Of a stretch of DNA of 64,000 bases, positions 42,679-51,609 are shown in pieces. Both the position numbers and the translations under genes were made by a program. The notes beneath the pieces were generated by a model that saw nothing but the letters and a program-made list of their open reading frames with translations, made no database searches and was not told the origin of the DNA. This DNA comes from CALDTK01 sp045110575 (GTDB lineage Bacteria; Bacteroidota; Bacteroidia; Chitinophagales; Saprospiraceae). Each line of letters opens with the position of its first letter. Position 1 is the first letter of the stretch. The stretch spans positions 44,041 to 108,040 of the forward strand of contig JBGCGF010000025.1 in assembly GCA_045110575.1 (NCBI GenBank), read 5' to 3'.

Positions 42679-45170
42679 TCAACCCTGAATCGAAGGTTCA
42701 AACGACGTCCGGTGAGGTAGTTCGGTATCGCATACTGCTGTCGGAACACAGTCTTAATCCATGTCTTTGACGCCTCGTTTTGAATGCCCAACATGTTGAA
42801 GACCTCAAAACTCACCCACGCATTATCTGTCCCACGTAAGAAGTGTCTCGGTTTTGTCCCCCTCCACGCTTTACGCCACAACTGAGCCGTGAACCCAATA
42901 TCAACACGGCGATATGCAGCAAAACGATAGGTGTTACGATAAACCTTGTTGTTTTCTGGAAGCCCATAAGGCAGACCTGTACCAATGGTCGTCGTCAAGT
43001 TGACTTGCAGGTTCTCGTTCTTCGGGAAGTAATCCTGGAAGAAGAAACTGAGCGTAGCAAACTGATCTGTTGGACGCGGAACGTCAGAAACCGACCTCAC
43101 CGAAACGGTGTCATTCAACTCTCTACGTAAGTGGTCTACCCCGTCAAGTGATTCACGAGCTCGAAGAATTGATAGGTTGAACCAGCTCTCTGTTCCTTTT
43201 ACAAATTCTCCATTGAGACGCATGTCCAATCCAGCAACATATCCTGTAGCATCGTTCTCGCCCGAATAACGAATACGAACATTGTCAACCTCGTAGCTAA
43301 CTAGATCGGTGAGTCGCTTGTAGTACGCCTCTGCAATGAAGCGAAACGGACGACCAGATTTCTTTGCGTTGTAATCCCACGTCATACCAGCAACTGCGTG
43401 CAGACTCTTTTGAGACTGAACGGCCCGGTTGAGTTCTCCAGATTGCATCCGTAACTCTCTGTAGAACGGCGGTTGGTAGTAAAGTCCGCCCGCTAAACGA
43501 TATGAGATATCACGCTTGCCATTGAGCGGCTTGATCAATAGCTGAGCGCGAGGGGTAACGTACGCCTCTTCGTTTACCGTCCAATAACCACCGCGCACAC
43601 CAAGATTGAGGCGTGTTTCGTAAGCGCCTTCTTTGCGATACGTCCAGGTGTTTTGCAGGAAACTGCTAAATCGCAAACCATCTAGACGGTTTTGCGACTG
43701 AAATACCTGTTCGACTTCAACTGCATCGGGGTTGTACGGCAAGGAGAACCCCGCTGAATCAAGACGTTCCCATTCGTTAATACGATCGGCGATGTCTTCA
43801 TATTTTGCGGTCAAACCCCACTGAACAAAGTTGGACTTGGTATTCGTCACTTCCTTCTTTGGCTGAAGTTCAAGGCCACCGAGGTGAGTGAAATTGTAGA
43901 TGTTACTATAGAGGTAGTTGCGGATGTAGCGTTGCTGAATACCACTACCCAACTCTCGCACTGGAGTTCCAAATTGATCGCTACCTAAGCTCGCTTCAAT
44001 CTCACGCAGAGAGTACGCACTCACGATATCAAAACGCTCAATCTCACTGATATTGAAACCTGATCCGAGAAACTTTAAGTAGAGTGGATTCTTATCGCGT
44101 TCAGGAACGTACGTGAGGGAAACACCACCCATTGCGGTCTTGAAATCATCATCCTCTTGGCCATCAAGCGAACTCTGTAATTCGAGCGCGACATTGAGCA
44201 AACCGAAACCTGTGCTCCGCTCTTCTGGAGCAAAGCGATACGACGCGCTGTTGTAATTGATCAAGGCTCCTAATTGCCAAGATCGGGTCAAGTCATACGT
44301 AAAGTAGCCTTGTAGATCAACGAAATTAGGAACGTACTCACCCGTGATATCAAGTGAACCGAGAAGATAACGAGTGGTCTTGTAGCGGGTGCCAACGAGG
44401 TATCGTAGCTTACGATAACTGTCTCCTCCGAGGCTTGTAGATCCTTCAACGTGGGCACTTGCGCCAAGGGCACTTCCACTAACGGAAGCCTTCAACGAAT
44501 CAGGTCGCTTGTAGCGAACAGAAAGCACACTGGAAAGCTTATCGCCGTAGCGCGCTTCAAATCCACCAGAAGAAAAGGTGAGTGATTGCGCCATGTCAAG
44601 GTTGGCGAAGGTTAGTCCTTCTTGTTGCCCTGTACGGATTAGCTGCGGGCGATAGATCTCAAAATCGTTGACGTATACAAGGTTCTCGTCGTAGTTACCT
44701 CCACGTACATTGTATTGAGAGCTGAGCTCACCACCCGTTCCTGGACTTATTCCAAGCGCGATTGCAGGAAGCACAGCTTCTAGGTTACCTGTTGTACTAG
44801 GAAGTCGACGGAGGTCATTTGCCTCCTCACGGACATTAAACCCTTCATCGAGCTTACTCTCTTTTACGACGATGTCCACGTCCATGTCTGCGGACAGCAT
44901 TTCGATGCGGACTTCTTGCGTACCACCTGCGGGTATAGCCCTCACATTTATTCGCCTTTCGGCAAAACCTACTCTGGTTACGACAACGATTAACGGTGCA
45001 TCAATGGGCACGGACAGTTCGAAACGTCCAGCCTGGTTGGTGTTCGTATTCGTTGAAAAATCCGAGAGGTAAACATTGGCCAAGTCAATGACTGACTGAT
45101 CCAGTTCGTTGACCACAACGCCTGTAACAGTAGCGGTTTGCGCAGCAAGTTTTGGCGAAAGCCCGAGCAA
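42672..45170 (-). CDS. TonB-dependent receptor with carboxypeptidase-regulatory-like domain
   Basis: An outer-membrane beta-barrel receptor of about 832 residues. It starts with a CarboxypepD_reg-like domain (VTGVVVNELDQSVIDLANVYL), then a plug domain (LPSTTGNLEAVLPAIALGISPGTGG; SSQYNVRGGNYDENLVYVNDFEIYRP) and a 22-strand-type barrel ending in LRFRVEF with a terminal aromatic residue. No SusD follows; the substrate is unknown. Start: the TTG at 45170 leaves only half of the signal peptide. In frame upstream the sequence reads INFGGGVISAFVLALLLGLSPKLAAQ, a full signal peptide whose only initiation candidate is the ATT at 45215-45213. The upstream gene's stop (45176) lies inside this region, so the two overlap. 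Confidence 0.9.
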   Translation of the reverse strand: MLGLSPKLAAQTATVTGVVVNELDQSVIDLANVYLSDFSTNTNTNQAGRFELSVPIDAPLIVVVTRVGFAERRINVRAIPAGGTQEVRIEMLSADMDVDIVVKESKLDEGFNVREEANDLRRLPSTTGNLEAVLPAIALGISPGTGGELSSQYNVRGGNYDENLVYVNDFEIYRPQLIRTGQQEGLTFANLDMAQSLTFSSGGFEARYGDKLSSVLSVRYKRPDSLKASVSGSALGASAHVEGSTSLGGDSYRKLRYLVGTRYKTTRYLLGSLDITGEYVPNFVDLQGYFTYDLTRSWQLGALINYNSASYRFAPEERSTGFGLLNVALELQSSLDGQEDDDFKTAMGGVSLTYVPERDKNPLYLKFLGSGFNISEIERFDIVSAYSLREIEASLGSDQFGTPVRELGSGIQQRYIRNYLYSNIYNFTHLGGLELQPKKEVTNTKSNFVQWGLTAKYEDIADRINEWERLDSAGFSLPYNPDAVEVEQVFQSQNRLDGLRFSSFLQNTWTYRKEGAYETRLNLGVRGGYWTVNEEAYVTPRAQLLIKPLNGKRDISYRLAGGLYYQPPFYRELRMQSGELNRAVQSQKSLHAVAGMTWDYNAKKSGRPFRFIAEAYYKRLTDLVSYEVDNVRIRYSGENDATGYVAGLDMRLNGEFVKGTESWFNLSILRARESLDGVDHLRRELNDTVSVRSVSDVPRPTDQFATLSFFFQDYFPKNENLQVNLTTTIGTGLPYGLPENNKVYRNTYRFAAYRRVDIGFTAQLWRKAWRGTKPRHFLRGTDNAWVSFEVFNMLGIQNEASKTWIKTVFRQQYAIPNYLTGRRLNLRFRVEF
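44955..44968 (-). repeat. Mini-hairpin motif, CC/GG-stem variant
   Basis: GTTTTGCCGAAAGG followed by C (GCC-GAAA-GGC); read as GFAERR in the TonB receptor. Confidence 0.65.
45149..45162 (+). repeat. Mini-hairpin motif, exact
   Basis: GTTTTGGCGAAAGC antisense to the TonB receptor signal peptide, which reads it as LSPKL. Confidence 0.85.
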
Positions 45171-45175
45171 TAATG

Positions 45176-45583
45176 CTAGAACAAAGGCGCTGATGACTCC
45201 CCCACCAAAGTTAATACTAGGTAGGTTGAAACAACTGCGTAAACGAAACTGACGAGTAATATTCCTGATAGCGTTGCGAGTGGGAGCTTGAGTAAATATG
45301 GAAGATCTTTCAGTGGTAGAAAAGCTAGAATGACGCCAACGAAAGTACCAATGATCGATAAGACCAGACAGAGCCCCAAACCTAGGCCAAAACTACCAAC
45401 AATGGGCCAAGACTGAAGCTTACTCACGATGAACACGACAGGACCGAAAATATTGTAGCTACAAACTAGGATTATGGCAAGTACCGTGACTTTCCGCCAC
45501 TTCTTCAACCAGTCAAAAATTAGTCTTGATTCAGTGTCAAAATTGAGGTCGTCATCTAGCGTAATTTCACTTACTCCCTCCAT
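45176..45583 (-). CDS. Hypothetical membrane protein with about three helices
   Basis: From the ATG at 45583 (MEGVSEITLDDDLNFDTESR) it has 135 residues. Three hydrophobic segments follow: VTVLAIILVCSYNIFGPVVFIV, VGSFGLGLGLCLVLSIIGTFVGVILAFL and LATLSGILLVSFVYAVVSTYLVL. No family is recognised. It sits between rpe (50 bp upstream) and the TonB receptor gene, whose signal peptide overlaps its 3' end, so the three are probably co-transcribed. A frame runs to 45661 through the rpe 3' end, but residues before MEGV are unlikely. Confidence 0.7.
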   Translation of the reverse strand: MEGVSEITLDDDLNFDTESRLIFDWLKKWRKVTVLAIILVCSYNIFGPVVFIVSKLQSWPIVGSFGLGLGLCLVLSIIGTFVGVILAFLPLKDLPYLLKLPLATLSGILLVSFVYAVVSTYLVLTLVGESSAPLF

Positions 45584-45632
45584 AACTAATGCTTTTCTTA
45601 TGCAAAAACGGGGGCGCTGATCTAGTAACCAC

Positions 45633-46310
45633 CTACGCCCATTGCGCAATCTCATGTCCAACGTCCTTCAATTGACGAATCGCCGCTGAAGGATCCTTGG
45701 CCTTGAATACAGCACTACCTGCCACAAGCACATTGGCACCGGCTTGCAAAATTTTCTGTGCATTCTGCAACCCTACCCCACCATCGACAACGATATGCGG
45801 ATTGAGGTTGCGGGTATCGAGCTCAGACTTTAACGCTTCAATTTTGTTGATTGCGCGATAGATGAACTTCTGTCCACCGAATCCTGGGTTAACGCTCATG
45901 ATAAGCACGATGTCGACATCTTCTAGCACATCAATGATACTAGAGATCGGTGTCGCTGGATTGATTGCAACGCCAGCCTTTGCCCCAGATGCTTTGATCT
46001 GCTGAATCACACGGTGCAAATGCGTACACGCCTCGGCATGCACTGTTATATGGTCTGCACCTGCTTCACGAAAAGCCTCAATATGGCGCCCAGGGCGCTC
46101 GATCATCAAGTGCGCATCAATGGGCTTGGTCGTCATTTGACGCGCCGCTTTCAGCATGCCTAGACCCAATGATATGTTAGGGACAAACTGACCGTCCATC
46201 GTATCAAAATGCAGCCAATCAGCTGAAGACGAATTGAACATGTCCATTTCTGCTTGCAGTTTCGTAAAATCTGCAGCGAGAAGAGATGGGGCGACTAGGT
46301 GATTTGGCAT
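45633..46310 (-). CDS. rpe: Ribulose-phosphate 3-epimerase
   Basis: It interconverts ribulose-5-phosphate and xylulose-5-phosphate in the pentose phosphate pathway. It is a TIM barrel of 225 residues, full length. The metal and catalytic residues are present: APSLLAADFTKL, HFDTMDGQFVPNIS (His and Asp), HLMIERP, SVNPGFGGQKFI and VDGGVGLQN. It lies 21 bp downstream of the exonuclease gene on the same strand, so they probably form one operon with the small membrane protein and the TonB receptor. Confidence 0.96.
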   Translation of the reverse strand: MPNHLVAPSLLAADFTKLQAEMDMFNSSSADWLHFDTMDGQFVPNISLGLGMLKAARQMTTKPIDAHLMIERPGRHIEAFREAGADHITVHAEACTHLHRVIQQIKASGAKAGVAINPATPISSIIDVLEDVDIVLIMSVNPGFGGQKFIYRAINKIEALKSELDTRNLNPHIVVDGGVGLQNAQKILQAGANVLVAGSAVFKAKDPSAAIRQLKDVGHEIAQWA

Positions 46311-46331
46311 AGTGTAAAGGTACTGCGAGGA

Positions 46332-47129
46332 TTAAGCTTCGGCTCCAGCTTCGGCGTCAGATTCGTTGTCAGCTTCGGCTGCATCCTCTTTTGGTCGGCT
46401 GACCAATAGAACCCTGTCATCAGAGATCTGTTTTCGATTTGTCATTGCCATGAACACATTGGTCGTCGCAACAACATCCTTCTCGCAATAGATCGCAATG
46501 CGCTCGAGGTCGTTTTCTTCCCAAAAGACACGTCCCACTTGAGAACCGTCGATATCGTCCTTTGGACTCGGCACACCAAACAGCGCAGCAAGTAGCTTCA
46601 GACTGGTGTAATTCTTCCGATCACCGAAACTCCACATGTCCATCGTATCGACCAAGTGCTTGGTCTCCCAAGGTTTTTTACCACGCAAGTCTAGCAGTGG
46701 GTGCAAGCGCATTCCGTTGATCAACATCCTTCTACCGATGTACGGCATGTCGAACTCCTTGATGTTGTGACCGCAGAAGTGATTCAGTTTACGACCACTA
46801 TCCTTTAATAGCTGAGAAAAATCCTCTAGCAGAACTCGTTCGTCTGGATCAGCGAAACTTTTCACTCGTATTGTTTCTTCTCCTTCTGCCCCGGCTAGAA
46901 TGCCGACACTGATGCAGACGATTTTACCAAACTCGGCATAGATCGCAGCCTTATCCACGTATGATTGAGCGATTTCTTCTTCGCTCAGTTCATCGACTCG
47001 CATAATCCGAGGCGCCTTAGCCGCCCACAACGCTTGGAGGGCTGGAGCTACTTCTTCAAACGACGGCTCACCACATACGCACTCAATGTCAAGGAACAGG
47101 ATGCTAGTCAGCGAAATTTTATCGTACAT
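46332..47129 (-). CDS. PolB-type 3'-5' exonuclease domain protein
   Basis: The 265-residue protein is a DnaQ/RNase H-like exonuclease without a polymerase domain. The three exonuclease motifs are visible: ILFLDIEC (Exo I, Asp and Glu), CGHNIKEFDMPYIGRR (Exo II) and IYCEKDVVATTNVF (Exo III, Yx3D). The last 30 or so residues are acidic low complexity (AAEADNESDAEAGAEA). It is a predicted cytosolic nuclease acting on DNA or RNA 3' ends; the target is unknown. It is the first gene of the operon running toward rpe. Confidence 0.88.
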   Translation of the reverse strand: MYDKISLTSILFLDIECVCGEPSFEEVAPALQALWAAKAPRIMRVDELSEEEIAQSYVDKAAIYAEFGKIVCISVGILAGAEGEETIRVKSFADPDERVLLEDFSQLLKDSGRKLNHFCGHNIKEFDMPYIGRRMLINGMRLHPLLDLRGKKPWETKHLVDTMDMWSFGDRKNYTSLKLLAALFGVPSPKDDIDGSQVGRVFWEENDLERIAIYCEKDVVATTNVFMAMTNRKQISDDRVLLVSRPKEDAAEADNESDAEAGAEA

Positions 47130-47329
47130 ATTATAAGGTCTGTGGGTTGCCAGTTAGAATTGCAATTGATCTAAAGGAAGCGGATATCCCTGATTTTTCA
47201 CTAAAATACCGAGAAAGTGTTAAAATTTAAAATTCTTTTTCAAAGATCAATAACACAGTCGCGCCCCTCCAACACCCTGTCTTTAAATAGATTACCGCGT
47301 CAAAAAAAGACAAATTACTTTGTCATGGC

Positions 47330-47362
47330 CTTGTTTATTATGTCGGGGATTTGATAGTTTTG
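47330..47362 (+). promoter_or_regulatory. Promoter of the coiled-coil membrane protein gene
   Basis: CTTG at 47330-47333 and a perfect TAGTTTTG at 47355-47362, 21 bp apart and 66 bp before the ATG. The rest of the 47130-47428 spacer is AT-rich with no gene. Confidence 0.5.
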
Positions 47363-47428
47363 ATACGCAATCTAAAACTTACCCGTTCTTAGTGCCGACA
47401 ACTACATCGTTGACAAAACCCAAGACTT

Positions 47429-48409
47429 ATGTCTAATTCAACTGGCGCATCGCGTCTCCTCCCATTCCTAATCGTTTTGCTAGTCGGTACGCTCGGCGTT
47501 ACTGCTTGGCTTGCATACGATCGTAATGAAGTCATGACACAGCGCGACGACATGGTCGTGCAGCTTGACGAAACCAACACGCTCAAGCGTGATGTCGAAA
47601 AACAGTACTACGAGAGTCTCAATGAGCTCGAAGAGATGCGCGGCAGCAACGAAGAGCTTAACACCCTCATCGACTCGCAAAAAGCTGACCTCACTGATTC
47701 AAAGAAGCGCATCGATGCGCTTATGCGCGACAAGCGTAACCTTGGTAAGGTGCGCAATGAACTTGCAGGCTTGAAAGAGCAAACTGCTTCATACGTTGTT
47801 GAAATCAACGAACTGCGCGAGGCTAACGGTTTGCTTACTGAGCAGAACCTCAACCTTAACCAGGCAAACGAAGGTCTTCAAGAGACTGTCGCTGAAGCAA
47901 CCGCTGCAAATGAAGAGCTTACAACTGCTCGTGCAACACTTATGAGTGAGAAAGAAGTGCTCATGGAAGAGCGTTCTGCACTTGCGAGTACTGTAACCAT
48001 GGCTTCAGTTGTCAAGGTTGGTGGCGTAAACGTTACTGGACTTCGCATGAAAGACAACGGAAAGACTGTACGTAAAAAGTACGCTAAGAATGTTGACCTC
48101 CTCAACATTTGCTTTCAAACAACAACGAACGACGTTACTCCAGTAGGAAGTGAAGAGTTCTACGTACGTATCATCAATCCACTAGGCGAGACACTAGCTG
48201 TCGAAGAAATGGGATCTGGTGTACTCACCAACTCTCTCACTAAGGAGAAAGTACGTTACACAAAAGTTGCTGAGCACCAGTTCAACAATGACATCAGCGA
48301 AATCTGTGTCACTTGGGATACTCCAGTTCAGTTGTCTGAAGGTGACTACGGCGTTGAAGTGTACAACAAAGGCTACCTCAGTGGCCAAGGCACTTTCCGT
48401 TTGAAGTAA
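47429..48409 (+). CDS. Membrane-anchored coiled-coil protein
   Basis: The 326-residue protein has one N-terminal helix (LLPFLIVLLVGTLGVTAWLAY, about 10-31). A long coiled coil follows (about 35-190, rich in Glu, Leu, Asn and Lys heptads such as LNELEEMRGSNEELNTLI). The C-terminal beta-rich domain of about 130 residues includes VKVGGVNVTGLRMKDNGK and SEICVTWDTPVQLSEGDYGVEVYN. It should sit in the inner membrane with the C-terminal domain in the periplasm. The layout is recurrent in Bacteroidota, but I know no function. It is monocistronic, with its own promoter and terminator. Confidence 0.83.
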   Translation: MSNSTGASRLLPFLIVLLVGTLGVTAWLAYDRNEVMTQRDDMVVQLDETNTLKRDVEKQYYESLNELEEMRGSNEELNTLIDSQKADLTDSKKRIDALMRDKRNLGKVRNELAGLKEQTASYVVEINELREANGLLTEQNLNLNQANEGLQETVAEATAANEELTTARATLMSEKEVLMEERSALASTVTMASVVKVGGVNVTGLRMKDNGKTVRKKYAKNVDLLNICFQTTTNDVTPVGSEEFYVRIINPLGETLAVEEMGSGVLTNSLTKEKVRYTKVAEHQFNNDISEICVTWDTPVQLSEGDYGVEVYNKGYLSGQGTFRLK

Positions 48410-48444
48410 TTCCTTCAAAGCCTCTTAATTGAGTGCATTTGACG

Positions 48445-48458
48445 GCTTACGCCAACAC
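48445..48458 (-). repeat. Mini-hairpin motif, GTAA-loop and T-tract variant
   Basis: GTGTTGGCGTAAGC followed by C, beside the terminator at 48453; loop N is T and one T-tract base differs. Confidence 0.4.
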
Positions 48459-48505
48459 AAGAAAAGCCCTGTTTGCGAAAGCGAACAGGGCTTTTTCTTG
48501 TGTTG
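48453..48505. terminator. Long bidirectional terminator with a GCGAAAGC tip
   Basis: CAACACAAGAAAAGCCCTGTT pairs almost fully with AACAGGGCTTTTTCTTGTGTTG. The tip, TGCGAAAGCG, is itself the GC-GAAA-GC mini-hairpin. Confidence 0.9.
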
Positions 48506-48595
48506 ACAATCCGAACGAAATGCGATCGATTAGAACTAAATCGCATTTTATACACCGAACTGTAAACCCTTGCCCGCTTCCTTCGTTTTCTGACT

Positions 48596-49081
48596 ATGTC
48601 AGACAGCAAACCACGCGAATCAACAACCTACATCGATCCCGACAAGGTGGCCGAGAACCCTGGGTTGCTGCCCTATGCGCATCACGTAGGATCTGCAATC
48701 ATCAAGCCGTTAGACAAGGGCAAAACCAAAGGTTTGGCCATGTCAGCGATGTACGAGCAGACCGGTGTTCAGCTCAATCAGCTCAAGGATCAGATTGAAT
48801 TGCTCATTTCTCAAGCGCAAACAATTCACGATCGAATCAGCATCAGTGAAAGCATTTACACCGCTGAAGTTGGCTTTAAGGCTAATATTGGTCAACTTTG
48901 CTACCTGTATGAGCGAACAAATGGTGTTCGCGTACTAAGTCTTGTCGCATCTAACGAATGGGGTACCAATCCACCTTACCGCTTCGTTGCTAAAGTGAGT
49001 CTCCTTTCTGACCACACCTGGGACGTACTCGAAATGGCTGATGAAGTTGAAATTGACCCAAGTAATTCTGATGAAAAGTAG
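48596..49081 (+). CDS. DUF2452 family protein
   Basis: The 161-residue cytosolic protein matches DUF2452, known mainly from Bacteroidota: IDPDKVAENPGLLPYAHHVGSAIIKP, then LNQLKDQIELLISQAQ...RISISESIYTAEVGFKANIGQLCYLYE and a C-terminal SNEWGTNPPYRFVAKVSLLSDHTWDVL. The function is unknown. Its last codons overlap the start of the DUF1573 gene (ATG at 49071, stop at 49081), so the two are translationally coupled. Confidence 0.9.
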   Translation: MSDSKPRESTTYIDPDKVAENPGLLPYAHHVGSAIIKPLDKGKTKGLAMSAMYEQTGVQLNQLKDQIELLISQAQTIHDRISISESIYTAEVGFKANIGQLCYLYERTNGVRVLSLVASNEWGTNPPYRFVAKVSLLSDHTWDVLEMADEVEIDPSNSDEK

Positions 49082-49460
49082 CACGCTGTTGCTAGCCTTA
49101 TGCTGCACACTCGTTCCAGCCTTCTTACCCGCTCAAGTCACAGACTCGACTGCGCTTTGGCCAAATGGAACGGAGTTAGACTTTGGATTCTTCGAAGCTC
49201 GTGGCGTAGAACGTTTTGATTCACTGGTGTTACAAAACATCACAGATGAGCCTTTCATCATCGAGAACATTCGTTCTAGTTGCGGATGTACAGCTGTGGA
49301 CTGGCCGAGAGAACCTCTCGAACCGGGCGCCATCATCCGTATTCCTGTCGCGTTTCGCTGCATCAAGAGCGGATATGTAGAAAAGCACCTCGATGTGTAC
49401 TTAAGCCATCTGGAAAAACGCGAGCGTATTTACGTGATTGCGGACTGTCCGGCCAGATAA
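49071..49460 (+). CDS. DUF1573 secreted protein
   Basis: From the ATG at 49071 (MKSSTLLLALCCTLVPAFLPAQ) it has 129 residues with a signal peptide. The mature protein is an Ig-like DUF1573 domain: DFGFFEARGVERFDSLVLQN, then the conserved SSCGCTAVDWP and PGAIIRIPVAF. Such domains are common in the Bacteroidota periplasm and of unknown role. It overlaps the DUF2452 gene by 11 bp; the ATG precisely at the signal peptide decides the start over the frame from 49041. Confidence 0.88.
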   Translation: MKSSTLLLALCCTLVPAFLPAQVTDSTALWPNGTELDFGFFEARGVERFDSLVLQNITDEPFIIENIRSSCGCTAVDWPREPLEPGAIIRIPVAFRCIKSGYVEKHLDVYLSHLEKRERIYVIADCPAR

Positions 49461-49557
49461 TTAGACTCTTATCTGCATTTTCTTAAGGTTAGTCGACAAG
49501 ATCAGCTAGCGATTGGTGAAGTGGGCTACTTTCGCCGCTACGCAATTGATATCTGCT

Positions 49558-51282
49558 ATGGGCCTGTTGATTTTCTTAGTTATAAGCTACCTAGTACTGT
49601 GCTACGGTTTGTCTTTGGTTTTCGCGAAAGCTGAATCTAACCTCCCTGAAGGGATGAGCCTCAAGGCTGCCGATGCGTGGATCCCTGGGGTCAACTTCAT
49701 GAAGTGGGCAGAACTGGTTGGACGAAACGGGACGTTTGCGTTCTGGCTACTCGTCCCTTTAGTGAACGTATTCATCTTCGCTGGTCTTTGCGTTGACCTC
49801 GCACGTTCGTTTAATCAGTTCAGTTTCTGGGACAGCTTTATGTCCGTCGTGATCGCACCTATCTACTTCATCCTTTTAGGAAAGAAGGAAGAAGCGAAAT
49901 ACGAAGGACCGATCCTCATCCGAGAAAAGGAATACGCACAGTCTATTGCCACAGCATATACAAGAAGTGAAAAGAGAAAGGCAGAACGCCTTATTGAAGA
50001 GAGTCCATACAAGCGATCAGGAGGTCGAGAATGGGCTGAGGCGATCATTTTCGCCGTTTCAGCAGCAGCGCTGATTCGTCTTTTCGTTTTTGAGATGTTC
50101 ACCATTCCGACCAGTTCAATGGAAGGAAGTATGCTTGTTGGAGACTACCTATTGGTTTCAAAAGCTCACTACGGCGTTCGTACACCAAAGACGATCGCAA
50201 TGATTCCGTTGCTTCACAACCGTTTGCCGTTTGACATGGGTGAAAGTTATCTTGAAAGCCCATCGCTAGAGATGACACGTTTCCCTGCACTGGAAAACAT
50301 CGACCGCAACGATCCTATTGTATTCAACTACCCTCTTGGAGACTCTGTGTATGTATTGCCAGGTCGTAGCTGGTCGGCAGAAGATTACCGTTTTGGTAAT
50401 GTGTGGCCTCAACACGCCAATCAGATCGCGCGTGGCAATGTAGAATTGATCACCCGCCCTCTTGATAAGAAAGATCACTACGTTAAACGAGCGGTGGCTG
50501 TGGCTGGTGATGAAATCGAGATTCGCGACAGAGACCTGTACATCAATGGCGAACGCTCTGTTGATGCGCCTAACATCCAGTTCCGTTATCAGGTGACCAA
50601 CACAAATAATGCGCTGATCTCTTTTGACAAACTCTATGACTGGGGTATCTCAACAGAAGACCTCAGAGCTGGTGATGCGAACATGGCCGCACAGGTGTTA
50701 TCTCAAAAGACTTTTGGTGTCGTTATGAACCAAGGGCAAATCGACAAGCTCAAGGGAATAGATCCAGGGATCATCGTTGAACCGATCATCGACATCGCTC
50801 CTTCAAAGGATACTGCTCGCCGTAGACTAGATCCACAACGACAGGCGCAACTCGCTCAGTTCGATGAGCAGAACAAGTTTAAGCTCTTCCCGCACGATCC
50901 TAAGAACTTCCCTGAATGGACCAAAGACAATTTCGGTCCTTTAAAGATCCCTCAAGCGGGAGAAACCATTGCAATTGGGCCGAATAATATCGCGCTATAC
51001 ACTCGAATCATCAGTGTATATGAAGGACATGAGCTGAAGGTAAAAGGTGGAGCTGTTTACATCGACGGTGAACAAGCAAAAGCATACACGTTTAAGCAAG
51101 ATTACTATTGGGCCATGGGTGACAATCGCCACAGTTCAGAGGATAGTAGATTCTGGGGCTTTGTACCTGCAGATCACATCGTAGGCAAGCCAATGTTCAT
51201 TTGGTTCTCTACGAAAGACGCTTCTATTGCAAATGGAATTCGCTGGAATCGCATTTTCAAGAATGCTACTCAGATGGATTAA
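49558..51282 (+). CDS. lepB: Signal peptidase I, Bacteroidota long form
   Basis: It cleaves signal peptides at the outer face of the inner membrane. The product has about 574 residues, far longer than typical (200-330). It has two or three extra N-terminal helices (GLLIFLVISYLVLCYGLSLVF; FAFWLLVPLVNVFIFAGLCVDL) before the canonical anchor (EAIIFAVSAAALIRLFVF). The catalytic Ser is in IPTSSMEGSM and the Lys in YVKRAVAVAGDEIEI; a 150-residue insertion separates the two halves, and the end motif is MGDNRHSSEDSRFWGFVP. Start choice is weak: TTG at 49513 and GTG at 49516 are in frame; I used the ATG at 49558. Confidence 0.93.
   Translation: MGLLIFLVISYLVLCYGLSLVFAKAESNLPEGMSLKAADAWIPGVNFMKWAELVGRNGTFAFWLLVPLVNVFIFAGLCVDLARSFNQFSFWDSFMSVVIAPIYFILLGKKEEAKYEGPILIREKEYAQSIATAYTRSEKRKAERLIEESPYKRSGGREWAEAIIFAVSAAALIRLFVFEMFTIPTSSMEGSMLVGDYLLVSKAHYGVRTPKTIAMIPLLHNRLPFDMGESYLESPSLEMTRFPALENIDRNDPIVFNYPLGDSVYVLPGRSWSAEDYRFGNVWPQHANQIARGNVELITRPLDKKDHYVKRAVAVAGDEIEIRDRDLYINGERSVDAPNIQFRYQVTNTNNALISFDKLYDWGISTEDLRAGDANMAAQVLSQKTFGVVMNQGQIDKLKGIDPGIIVEPIIDIAPSKDTARRRLDPQRQAQLAQFDEQNKFKLFPHDPKNFPEWTKDNFGPLKIPQAGETIAIGPNNIALYTRIISVYEGHELKVKGGAVYIDGEQAKAYTFKQDYYWAMGDNRHSSEDSRFWGFVPADHIVGKPMFIWFSTKDASIANGIRWNRIFKNATQMD
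49618..49631 (+). repeat. Mini-hairpin motif, position-6 C variant
   Basis: GTTTTCGCGAAAGC in lepB, read as VFAKAE. Confidence 0.55.
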
Positions 51283-51485
51283 AGGGAAAATTAACAGTTT
51301 CAAGCCCCGCAACTATAGTGTTATGAGCCTGTGAGTAACTCTTCTTTAAAATTTTTGTCTGCTTTAACATTGGATCGCAAAATATTGCATCGACTTGCTT
51401 TGGCGCAAAAGTATTAGCTCTTATAACCTACGCAAAAAGGGTGTTTGCGACGTTCGTATAGAAGTTATGCTATGCTTTTAGGTGT

Positions 51486-51592
51486 ATAGACAAACAATAG
51501 TCGCATATTGCGGACAGTTGCACCATACATATGGCGCAATAAGCAATATGTCTATTCGAAAGACTTGTCTTTCGGCCTTTTTTTTATCGCAA
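51486..51592 (+). ncRNA. Structured leader RNA with intrinsic terminator
   Basis: Two nested stems are exact: CATATTGC (51504-51511) with GCAATATG (51543-51550), and inside it TTGC.CCAT (51518-51526) with ATGG.GCAA (51531-51539). ATAGACA at 51486-51492 is an alternative partner of TGTCTAT at 51549-51555. A terminator follows: CGAAAGA (51557-51563), TCTTTCG (51568-51574), then GCC and T8. It ends 18 bp before the NYN/cold-shock gene. It could be an attenuator, a riboswitch-like leader or an independent small RNA; no known family is recognised. Confidence 0.55.
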
Positions 51593-51609
51593 AGAGCAAA
51601 CCTTTTCAA

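Noticed and set aside
51297..51590. Considered as SRP RNA, 6S RNA or tmRNA
   Set aside because: No SRP tetraloop domain, no tmRNA-like tRNA ends, and the length and fold do not clearly fit 6S; left as an unclassified structured leader.
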